64,000 nucleotides of DNA from Dastarcus helophoroides. Lineage: Eukaryota; Arthropoda; Insecta; Coleoptera; Bothrideridae. The stretch spans positions 25,313,233 through 25,377,232 of the forward strand of contig CM053330.1 of the NCBI GenBank assembly GCA_028583605.1, given 5' to 3'. A program made the position numbers and the translations under genes. The notes under the pieces were generated by a model. That model worked only from the letters and a program-made list of their open reading frames with translations, did no database searches and was not told where the DNA came from. Positions 55,200 to 64,000 of the stretch are shown piece after piece. Each line of letters starts with the position of its first letter. Positions within the stretch are counted from its first letter, which is position 1.

Positions 55200-57090
55200 T
55201 CTTTTAAACTAAATATCCGGCTTTTATTTTAAAATTTCAACTGAAACTTCGAAATATTAAACAAATAATTAATCTAAATTTGAGGGAATAATCAAAAGTG
55301 ATGAAACCAAATTCAAAATTTCCAGAAAAAAACCAAAATATCGATTTCTAAAACTTTAATTTTTGTTCGTAATACTTATTTTTCTTAAAATTCCGGCGTT
55401 TTGGTCAATATTTTGAGTTAATTTTTGATATTAATGTTTAAATTTTTGATTCAAGGTCGAAATTTGGGTTAATATTTCCATAAATATTAAACTTTATTAA
55501 CGATTAAAACAACATCAGGTATTGAAAATTCCACGATGTTTTGATAAATGTTTGCTATGACCAGACCTGAAATATCGTGGAATTTTTAATATCTGTTGTT
55601 GTTTTAATTGTTAATAAAGTTTAATAGTTATGAATATTGACGAAGGGTAAGGGTTAAAAATGTCAATTAATATTTTCAGTTAATTTTTTATATTAAAGTC
55701 AACATTTTCGGTTCGAAGTTGAAATTTTGAATTCAAAATGAAAATTTTGAGAAAAATGTTTCACGATTGAACTTGAAACTTGGACTATAAACTCAAAATA
55801 TCTTAAAAAAATATGTAGTCAACGTTCCGCTTTTTTTAACTTCAAACCAAAATTTCAGTTTAATTTGTTTACCGTTAAATTTGAAATATGAACTTTTGAA
55901 CTTGAAACTACAAAATTTAAAAATTGTCCTTATAAATCACTTAAATGTGAAATTTTGAAAGTCAAAATCTCGACGACAAATATTTAAAAACCAAATTGGA
56001 CAGTTTTTTAATTATCCTTAAACTTTAAGGTTTAAAATTCAAACATGAAACTTGATAAAATTTTAAAATTTCTAATTCTATTAACTTTACGGTTGAACTT
56101 TTAGGACGAAAGTCAAAATTTTAATAAAAAAAGCCGAAATTTCATTTTTCCCTTTAAAATCAAAGTCAAAATGTAAAAAACTCAAATTAATTTAAACTTG
56201 TGACATTATCTTTTTGGCCCAATTTTCAAAATTAAAGCCGAAATTTAGGGAAAAATTGACATTTCGAAATATTATCAAAAATTTGGAAATTTGAAGTTTA
56301 ACATAACATTTTTTGCAGCAAAGTAACATTAAAAGTGTAAAGTTAAATATTAAAGAAATTTTCTTTAATTTCAAATTTTTACTTTCAATGCTGACTTTGT
56401 TCCTGAATTTTTTTCTATAATTTTGATAATTTTTTTGTAATATCAACTCTATTATTAATTACTTTTCTTGTTGCTCTTACAGAATCTGATATAAGGAATA
56501 TTGAAAACGTTTAAATAAACAAAAATTAAGTATTAGCAAATTCTAAAAACGTGTTTTTAAGGTTATTAGAAAAATTTAACTTTCTTCTTTAAATTTTTAT
56601 TTTAAACTCGAACTTTATTTACAAAATTGGGTTTTTTAACCTTTACACTTTGAATCCTTACTTTGGTCCTAAGATTTCAATTTTGATCTAACTTTTTCTA
56701 GAAATTTCGACTTTATTTCGAAAATTTCAGGTAAATCTTAAAATTTAATTAACGTCGCGTTTTTTTTTAATTCCAAGTTCTATGTTCAAAACCTCAAATA
56801 TGTTTTTAAAATTCCCAGTGTGCATCCAGAAATTTAGAAAAATTTCAACCTTCGATTTCTTTTTTTAAAAATTCGAAATTAAATTCGAAATATTTTTGTA
56901 ATTAATTTAGAGTTATTTTTTTGAAATTTCGGCTTTTCTTCAAATTTGCAAGTTTACATCTTGAAATTTTCGAAATTTGTTTTAGCAAATTTCAATTATA
57001 TTTCGTGAAAATTTAACTTTAAGTTTAAAATTTATTTCTTTTTTTTATGTTAAACTTTTGACACTTAACTTTTTTCAGTAATTATTATTT
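55200..57090. repeat. Degenerate AT array
   Basis: Mixed-orientation TCGAAATTT and AAATTTTGA words surround the inverted repeat at 55484-55640. The ORF 56192-56446 (antisense) is compositionally driven. 54831-55199 has similar but sparser texture. Confidence 0.55.
55484..55640. repeat. Inverted repeat related to the Penelope-like 3' end
   Basis: TATTAAACTTTATTAACGAT at 55488 is mirrored by TTGTTAATAAAGTTTAATAG at 55608-55627, with arms of about 60 bp and a 25-nt centre. The left arm matches 28950-29030, the 3' region of the Penelope-like element, including TTTGATAAATGTTTGCTA. It is a solo terminal piece of the same family. Confidence 0.65.
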
Positions 57091-57224
57091 TAATAAATTG
57101 TCAGCCGTTATTTTTAGTTATTAGTGGATATAACCACTGACGTTATTTCAAGAAATACGGTCAGCAGACTTGTAACGAAATAATTGTACAGCCCTTCTGA
57201 CGCATTCTTTTATAAAATATATCT

Positions 57225-57545
57225 TCTTCTTCTCTTCTTCTTCTCTTCTTCTTCTTTAGTTAGGACGTATATTCTGTTCTTTTTCTAGCTTCTGTTATTC
57301 CGCCTGATATTTTTGTTCCTGTGATGCGGACGTCCAGCTCTCATACCATCGCTTTGGGGGTCTTCCTGGTGGTCTGGAAGTGTTTGGTTTTTGGGTTTTA
57401 GCGATCTTAGGTAATCTGTCGTTCGTCATTCTATCGATGTGGTCCCTCCTTTCTCTTCTTCTTTTTCGTACCCATCTCACCACATCCTACATCCTGTATT
57501 TGGCATGCCTCTTTTATTTCGTCGTTAGGTTTCCTGTTCTTAATT
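57225..57545 (-). pseudogene. RTE-type LINE, 3' end of ORF and tail
   Basis: On the minus strand DVVRWVRKRRRERRDHIDRM, then NDRLPKIAKTQKPNTSRPPG and RPPKRWYESW are the conserved C-terminal tail of RTE/BovB-like proteins (RxxHxxRM...GRPxKRW). An in-frame stop lies upstream (KYRM-stop-DVV). The coding end is followed by ACGTCCTAACTAAAGAAGAA and an AAGAAG microsatellite (57225-57257), the usual RTE 3' tail. Confidence 0.75.
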
Positions 57546-57945
57546 TCCATGGGAGTATGCTAACCCATGTACGTCAGAAACCAATCGTTGTTAATTTCCA
57601 TGGGAGTATGCTGACCCATGTACGTCAGAAACCAATCGTTGTTAATTTCCATGGGAGCATGCTGACCCATATACACCAGAAACCAATCACTGTTAATGGA
57701 CCATGGAAAACTCATGCTTTGAAATGTTTGAAAACATAATGGGAACCAAATCGTCGATAATGTACCACGGAAAACCCATGCTTCGAGATGTTTAAAATAT
57801 AATGGGAACCAAATCGTTGATAATATACCATGAAAAAACTCATGCTTCGAAATGTTTAACACATAACGGGAACCAAATCATTGATAATGTACCATGGCAA
57901 AGCCATCTTCGAAATGTGTAAAACATAACGGTAACCAAGTAACGA
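57540..57945. repeat. Minisatellite with two unit lengths (51 bp x3, about 63 bp x4)
   Basis: Three 51-bp units (57540-57590, 57591-57641, 57642-57692) carry TTAATTTCCATGGGAGTATG. Four longer units (57693-57756, 57757-57819, 57820-57883, 57884 to about 57945) carry ATAATGTACCATGGAAAACC. All share CCATGG and a closing AACCAA(A)TCGTTG, so the two types are variants of one repeat. The array replaces the middle of the RTE LINE. Confidence 0.85.
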
Positions 57946-58064
57946 TTTATCGATTAATTGAACAGGAATATCGAATTAACAATCCACTTCCGCCAGGCCT
58001 GAGTGACGTTGGGAGAGTATCCCCGCAGCCGGCACAAGCTGTGATTGGAATTCTTTCCTGGTGA
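57946..58064. other. GC-rich segment of unknown origin
   Basis: CCACTTCCGCCAGGCCTGAG and AGTATCCCCGCAGCCGGCAC stand out against the AT-rich background between the minisatellite and the RTE RT fragment. The text is not LINE-like. It may be the end of another element. Confidence 0.4.
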
Positions 58065-58520
58065 TTGGCGCCACGAAATATAAACAATGCGGGCCAATTC
58101 TGGTTGCTTACAATATCAAGTTTGCAGCGTCTAGGTTCCTTAGAGATAGTTAAAGCTTCGGTCTTCGGCAGGGATATGACCATGTTATATTTTTTTGTCA
58201 CTTGTTCCATTTTATATAGTATTCTTTGCAAGTCATCTTCTTTCTCTGATATTAGGACTACGTCGTCGGCATGGAAAACTACCTTAATAGCTTCCTTATT
58301 CATTCGGTATCCATTACCGATTGTTTGCATCTCGCTGATTATCTCGTTCATAATTAAATTAAAAATAATTGGGCTAAGGCTGTCTCCCTGTCTTATTCCA
58401 TCTGAGACTAGTATTTTCCGCGTCATTTCATTGCCTACCTTTATTGTCGTTATGTTCTTCGTGTTCAGCTCTTTGATGATAGCAATTATTTTATTGTCTA
58501 TTTCTCTTTTCTTTTAGTAG
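58065..58520 (-). pseudogene. RTE-type LINE reverse transcriptase fragment
   Basis: The minus frame reads SDGIRQGDSLSPIIFNLIMN, then VFHADDVVLISEKEDDLQRI and ISLPKTEALTISKEPRRCKL, the core RT motifs of RTE elements (GxRQGDxLSPxLFN, (Y/H)ADD, KT). The first motif residue is His instead of Tyr but both catalytic aspartates are present. The frame is open from about 58515 to the break at about 58065. Everything 5' (endonuclease, RT fingers) and the following roughly 300 residues are missing. The C-terminal tail resumes at 57545. Confidence 0.8.
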
Positions 58521-58679
58521 CGCGATGACACCTTACTGTTGTTAAATGACTTCACATTCCAGGTTCCTTAAGTAATACTTTGATATTAGACTTCCATTTC
58601 ATTCTCGTTTATTCCTCTTCCTCGTCGAGTCGTCATCATTAAGTCCAATCCGATCCGAGTCTACATTACTACAGCTAAA

Positions 58680-61080
58680 TATATCGTTTTATAAAATTTC
58701 AAGATTAGTTTGTTTTTAATTTCAAGCTCTCAAAATTCCAGTACACTTTTCTTTCTGTTTATCTTTTTTCCCTAAAATTTTGACTTTTTTTATAAATTTC
58801 TATTTTTATTTTAACTTGATGTTAATGTTTATATTTACCTTTTTTTTTAAATTTCGATGTGTTCTATTTGTTTTTTTCTAAAAATTTATTCAGCATCCTT
58901 CCTAAAACTTTTTATTTCAGATTAAAAACTGTACTTTTATAAATTTTATGCAAACAGTTGCTGAAACTTTCATGTTTTCTTTTTTGTTTCCCTAAAATGT
59001 TAAGCATACTAAATATCGATTTTTTTTCGCAAATTTTTGAGAAAACTTTTTTATAGATTTTAACCTTGAAATTTTATCGTTTTTTTTATTTTTTTAACTC
59101 GTTTTTCATTCCTAAAATTTGAGTTAACTTAAAAGTTAGAGATGTTTATAAATTTTAAAATTTTTTCTCAAGATTTCCAATTTATATTTTTGTTTATTCT
59201 TTTCTAAAATGTTTTATCTCGAAATCTGGAAATTTTGACATGTGATTATTTAAAAGGTATTTTTTAAACTGTTAGTTCATTTCGAACTCGTAAATTCCCA
59301 ACATTTTGGGAAACAATGTTGACTTAGCTAAAAAATTCCATTTTTTTAATTCTCCAAAAATTCGATTTTTTTTTAAATTTCTTGAAATTTTTGTTTTTTC
59401 GATTATATTTTCTTCAACTTCAACTTTTCCGATAATTTCGAATTTTTAAAATCTCAAATATAACGCACATTCAGTTTTATTTACGAAGGCAAAGGAAGGA
59501 CATCGATTTAAAAATTTTTTTTTAGAGATTTCAAATTTTTTCTCTAAATTTCAACTTATTTCTCGAAGTTTCAACTCCAAACTAGAAATTACGACTTCTT
59601 TCTCGAAATTTCGACTTTTTTCTCGAAATTGGAACTCTAATGTCAAAATTTCGACCTTAAACTCGAAATTTCAATTTTTCTCTCAAAATTCCGGGATTAG
59701 AATCGAAATTTTAACTTTAAATTTCGACTTTAATCTCGAAATTTCAAGAAAAAAGTCGAAATTTTAATAATTAAAACTAGAAATTACTGAAAACATCTTA
59801 CTGCCAACTGTTAATATTGTTAGAAAAGAGAAATTTGGGGAAAAAGTCTAAAATTTGATTTTAAAGTCGAAATTTCGAGATGAGAGTAGAAATTTCGCAA
59901 AAAAGTCGAAATTTCGGGATTAAATAAATAATGTTTAAAAAAAATGGGCTTTAATCACACAATTTCAAAAAAAACCGTTTAAATTTTAAGTTTAAAGTCA
60001 AAATTCATTTGCTAAAGTCGAAATTTTAAGTTTAAAGTCGAAATTTCGAAAATAAAAGGAGTAAAATTCTAAAAAAAAATTTTTTTAATCGATGTGCTTT
60101 CTAGGTACTCATTCTTATTTTTGCAAACATTTTTACCGTAATATCGAAATAGTATCTTTATATGATTTCCACTTTAAGCTCAAAATGACCACTTTCATTG
60201 GAAATGTTGTAAAAGGTTTCCTTTATAATTTTCGGTTTTTTATAAATTTAATTTTAAATATGAAATGCACATTTTTAATTATTCTTAAATTGAACCAGAT
60301 TTTTTTTTAATTGTATTTCGAACCTTTTAAAATTCTGTTTTATTTTTTATTTATTTATTTTTTTTTAAATCCTTTCAAATTTTTACTTTAAACTTTAAAT
60401 TGTTATTATTGCTTGTTATTCTATAATTTCGATGTCACGTAATCTCTAAAAGAATTTATCTTCCAAAATTTTAAACTTTTTAAAATTAATGGAATAAATT
60501 TAAAATATTTCGATTCTTTTTTAAATATTTTGATTTTTCTAATATTTCTGCTTGCCAAATTCAAACTATACATAATGTACACTTACAGTTTTTTTCCAAA
60601 AATAAGGTGTAATCTCGAAATATTATCTTTACATTTTCATGCTAAAATTTCCACTTTAGTCCCCAAATGTTGACTTTATTGAAAATGTTGAAAATAGGCT
60701 TTTGTAAATGTTGGATTTTTTTTATAAATTCGATTTAAATAGTCAAAATTATACTATTTTTAATCCCGGGATTAAACTAGAAATTAACTTTTTTTAAATG
60801 TTGAATGTGAAGTTTAAATATTCTGAGATTTTTCAAAAATTTTAGTAAGGTTGAAACTTAAAATTGTTATTCCTTTCTAAATTTTCGATGTTAATCTCGA
60901 TTTTAATCTTGAATCTAGAAATATTTTCGATTTAATTTCCCACATTTTGAGAAAATAGTTGTGCTTAATTTAGACTTTAATCTTGAAACTGAGTGCAACA
61001 TTTTTGTTTAATTTGGAAAAATAATTCCAAACTATTTTTTCCGAAATTTCGAGTGTTTTTTAAGTAGAGGAAAAGTTTTG
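58680..61080. repeat. Degenerate AT arrays
   Basis: T-rich on plus for most of 58680-59740, then mixed and A-rich to 60070, then mixed to about 61080. It encloses the foldback element at 59500-60095. Confidence 0.6.
59500..60095. mobile_element. Foldback element with array arms and shared core (copy 2)
   Basis: The ends mirror each other: ACATCGATTTAAAAATTTTT at 59500 and the inverse of CATCGATTAAAAAAATTTTT at 60095. Inside, T-rich units (TTTTTTCTCGAAATTTCGAC) switch to A-rich units (GAAAAAAGTCGAAATTTT) at about 59745. A non-repetitive core, 59775-59822 (AAATTACTGAAAACATCTTA, then TGCCAACTGTTAATATTG), is the reverse complement of 27709-27751. No ORF is present and target duplication is unclear. 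Confidence 0.65.
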
Positions 61081-62640
61081 AATATGAGCCCTGTATTTAA
61101 TATAGGTCCCCTTAAATTCATGATAGTTAATTGAGTGACATCTTTGAGCAAATGCTTAAAACATGTCTAATTGCAGGCATATTCGATACCACATTCAGTT
61201 TTCGTTTTGCATTGTTAATAGTTTATAGCAAAATTTGTATTTTTGAGAATTTAGGTATTTTATTAAGGTAAGTGAGATATTTAGTTGTGTTAAAATTATA
61301 TATGGTTACAAGTGTTGACAAAATTGGTAATACTAATATAAAGTTTTATTGAATTCTTACTGAAATGTCCATACCAAAATTATAAAAATAAATTCGAGTT
61401 TTGTTTCCTAATAATGTTGTGTTTATGGACTCCTTGAAATACTATAATATGGACGGGTCCATGTTCGCACCAATATTTAGATTTTGTTCTTATTTTGGAT
61501 TAGCAATATTAGGAAGTGCGCCAAGTGTCACTAAAAAAATTAGAGAAAATGAATCTTCCTAAAGCATCGAAATTTAAAAAGGCTGAAAAATGTATTTCGC
61601 CGTTTAAAATTTTGCCGCTACGTTCCATAACAAATAAAGTGATTTTTTTTAATCCAGTTTATATTCACGTGTCCGTTATATAACTGGGGGCCCACATTTT
61701 AAACACTCTTGACCCTAACAATAAGTAAAAGTGTGGCAATAGTTTAAATTTAATTTAATATTATTATTTTTTTTAGATGGGAAAAATTTTACTGTGGAAA
61801 GATTATTTATAAGTCTATAGACTAACGATATGCCAATTTTTAGATTCCAACTGGGTAAGCCGTTTAAGTAATATAGAAAAAAAAATGAGGGCCCACATTC
61901 TGACCTTTTTCTCTACGACTTGATTAAGATTTCAACAACTTTCAGTCTTTACTTGTTTTGTTTTTAGAATTTGCAATTTATGCTGAAAATGTAGGCTCTT
62001 TCCGAAGTTTTAAAAAAAGTTTTTTTTGAAAATCTCCAGTTGTTTTTAAATCTAATTTTATCTTTTTTCCAATTCCGAGATTACACTTTTTTGCCAAAAA
62101 CTGTTAATTTAAAAATTTTACCATTTTCTGTAAAGAATTATGAATTTTTTTTTAATTCTAACTGTTTTCTCAACATTTTAACAACAAGTTTTAAGACAAT
62201 AAAGTTCTTGAAGTATTTTCTTAACAAAATACTTCTGCTTGTTATTTCTTTACAAAATTTCTGACGTTGTCATAATAGAGAACTTAAACATTAACTTTTA
62301 TGGAAAGCATGGAAAAAGTCAAACAAATTTTGTATAAGGCATGTTTAATTTGAAGGCGAATGATTAAAAAAACGATATTGGAGAACTTTGGAAATTTCTG
62401 TTGTTCGAAGTTCCTAGTAAACATCAAACTTTTTGATATTTATTATCCCGTTATTAATTATTTTGGTGTCAGCTACTTATAACTAATAAATCATTCTGCA
62501 AATCTCCTTCCAGATGCTTAATTCCTTTAAGCATCCTGCGGCCCCAAAGAAAGATAAACTTTTCATATTTGCTAAATGAATTAATAATCAAAATATTGGT
62601 TATTTCTCGCACTTATACGACAAAATTTGATCAATGAAAG
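61081..62640. other. AT-rich DNA, no gene recognised
   Basis: A GGGCCCACATT word occurs at 61688 and 61890, hinting at a dispersed repeat. 61930-62270 is another weak AT array. No exon, RNA gene or transposase is visible. Confidence 0.35.
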
Positions 62641-63050
62641 ACAGACATTTTTACTTCCCTCAAGGTACATAAATTACTCGGAGCATTCAAAATTGTCCTT
62701 TGGGAGCGACTTGTCACATTCACCATTGAACAAGGTAATAAAATCATTTCCAATTTCCGGTAGAAACTGAAAGCTTCTGAAAATTTAATAAGAATCAGAG
62801 ACACTCTAAATTTATCAGCAGTTCTGATGAAAATTTTGGTGACTTTCAAGGATTTGTGTAAGATTCTACCAATGTAAGTATTAAGCAATTGAATCCTTCC
62901 AAACGCAATTACGTCGAACGTTTCAAAATTATTCTTTGCGACAAAGTAAAGGGAGGCAATATGTCTTTTCCCCGTTCTCCATGAACTGAAAGCTTCTAAA
63001 AATTTAATAACAGTAAAAGCTACCCTTAGTTTGTCAAGAATCGGCATGCT
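62640..63050. repeat. Diverged two-copy duplication, offset about 219-236 bp
   Basis: GAAACTGAAAGCTTCTGAAA and TTTAATAA (62763 on) recur as GAACTGAAAGCTTCTAAAAA and TTTAATAA (62983 on). TTCAAAATTGTCCTTTGGGA recurs as TTCAAAATTATTCTTTGCGA. A 138-codon antisense ORF (63047-62631) covers both copies and shows the duplication as KFLEAFS and KFSEAFS. However, the aligned copies are in different frames around the second landmark, so coding is doubtful. Confidence 0.5.
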
Positions 63051-63256
63051 TTAATTGAATTACAGCCAGCTGAAACGCTAAATCACACTTCGCTTCCTAC
63101 CTCATTACAGCACCGAGGAATATAAACAGCACCCTGCATAATTAACTTCGATATTAATGCAGCGCAACGAAATTATAACAAACATCGCAACAAGTTCCCC
63201 CAGCGGGGCCCGCATAATTTACCCCAACAATAAAACAAAAACGTCACATCCCTTAC

Positions 63257-63346
63257 CTCTATCCTTTGATTGACGCCGCCGGATTTGATCCTGTGCTCCG
63301 GCGACGGCCTCAAGTTCTTCGTGTCTATATGCACATTGGTTTGCAT
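63257..63346 (-). CDS. Candidate first coding exon, minus strand (30 codons)
   Basis: On the minus strand an ATG at 63346 opens 30 codons (MQTNVHIDTKNLRPSPEHRI then KSGGVNQRIE) that run exactly into a consensus donor, AGAG|GTAAGG, at 63257/63256 (phase 0). The frame stays open upstream for about 60 codons in GC-rich DNA without another ATG, as expected for a first exon with a leader. A TATA box lies about 180 bp upstream. I do not recognise the peptide. No following exon is evident to the left, so the first intron would be long. Confidence 0.45.
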
Positions 63347-63525
63347 GCTGCGATAGTCCGAGTAACAGGTGAAACGGAAACACCCCCTTAGCTGCACGGC
63401 AACATCGCTAACGGCCTTCGGCCACGCTACTGAGCTTTCCGGCTTTGTGTTCGCAAGTCCTGCTCGTTGTGTTTCTCGTCCTGTTTCGGTCCTTGCCGCA
63501 GCACGTTGTCTTTTGCGTCCTCCGA

Positions 63526-63531
63526 CTTATA
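63526..63531 (-). promoter_or_regulatory. TATA box for the minus-strand first exon
   Basis: TATAAG (within TTGTATAAGTCGG) on the minus strand lies at the upstream border of a GC-rich leader. A start site about 30 bp downstream, near 63497, would give a leader of about 150 nt before the ATG at 63346. Confidence 0.35.
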
Positions 63532-63549
63532 CAATTTTTTTCAATCCGG

Positions 63550-64000
63550 GAGTAAAACAATTCGCATGCTGATAAGTAGAGTAAATGCGTAGCGCTGTCT
63601 CTCCGAGTAATAAGACGACATATGGACCCAATTTAAACTTTGTTTGTACTAAACATTCTGAAATGTTGGTACAAGTGTTGCATATTTGTAGAGGTGGTTG
63701 AGGTAGAATAGAGCAAAACTTTGGGTTGGAGAACTTTTTTTAGGGTTTTGCGATGTAATCTGTTGTAGCATAAAATTTAGAAAATCGCCAAACATAAAAA
63801 TTTGAAAATTACAATCGCTTTAAACCTTAAATGCCCCTCGTATTGTGTTCTCCGAAGAAAACGCAACTTAGGTTACAAAATGATGATATTGCAACGGAAC
63901 ACTCATCATAAGGTGTCATTTAAATTAGAAGGATGTTTCACCCCCTGCCTAAGAAGTAGCTATGGAGACACCAGAACCTTACACCATCATGTGTCCCCAT
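63550..64000. other. Upstream flank, no gene seen
   Basis: Ordinary AT-rich DNA beyond the candidate promoter. No exon or repeat is recognised up to the window end. Confidence 0.4.

Noticed and set aside
57380..57862. ORFs of 119 (plus) and 100 (minus) codons with repeated NFHGSMLTH-type peptides
   Set aside because: They are translations of the 51-bp minisatellite, whose unit is divisible by three, and of the RTE tail antisense.
1..64000. CRISPR arrays, rRNA and tRNA genes
   Set aside because: No regular spacer-repeat structure, no rRNA-like conserved blocks and no tRNA A/B-box cloverleaf was noticed by eye. The sequence is eukaryotic, so CRISPR is not expected.

Overview
The window looks like AT-rich nuclear DNA of an arthropod, most likely an insect. 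The reasons are a short 57-bp intron, TCAGT-type initiator candidates, and a mixture of hAT, mariner, pogo/Tigger, Penelope-like, RTE and I/R1-like element remnants. I cannot name the species. By eye about 40-50% of the bases are degenerate arrays built on a short theme (CGAAATTT-GACTTTTTT and variants). The arrays lack conserved coding potential and create many spurious ORFs.

Genes. One gene is well supported: a plus-strand Lys/Glu-rich coiled-coil protein starting at 14757. I model exons 14757-14937, 14995-16866 and 19012-19091, giving 710 codons, with an AATAAA at 19161. A second possible terminal exon (19384-19540, AATAAA at 19673) lies just downstream. Three isolated candidate first exons have good donor sites but no partner exons found here: minus 5732-5628, plus 6433-6517 and minus 63346-63257. 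The last has a TATA box and a GC-rich leader. Much of the window may be intronic or intergenic DNA around them.

Layout. 1-1142: diverged 571-bp tandem duplication. 2550-3460: foldback element and a stray arm copy. 3660-4020: unique island. 4960-5320: minisatellite. 5628-6517: divergent candidate first exons. 7679: hAT terminus. 8090-9170: AT array. 10100-12060: decayed LINE with RT, RNase H and zinc-knuckle remnants. 12180-14335: AT array. 14757-19700: main gene, with a hAT terminus and AT array in its last intron. 19755-25435: hAT elements, one nested in another, both with 8-bp target duplications. 26795-28080: inverted-repeat element holding a foldback module. 28853-30283: Penelope-like element. 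31430-36638: AT arrays, including a large strand-switch array. 36661-37009: probable solo LTR. 37940-38220: unique island. 38513-42403: two pogo/Tigger relatives. 42420-45440: AT arrays with a dispersed repeat. 46000-49300: unclassified repeat-like and unique DNA with hammerhead-like motifs. 49960-52555: strand-switch array ending in a hAT-like terminus. 53071-53970: deleted mariner. 55200-57090: AT array. 57223-58520: RTE LINE split by a minisatellite. 58680-61080: AT array enclosing a foldback element. 62640-63050: diverged duplication. 63257-63531: candidate first exon and promoter.

The main theme is structural. The AT arrays are often bounded by hAT-type ends, reverse strand composition at sharp points, and in two places enclose a shared unique module. 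They appear to be cargo or expansions within non-autonomous foldback/hAT elements rather than plain satellite. All transposases seen are broken, so any movement would need enzymes from elsewhere.
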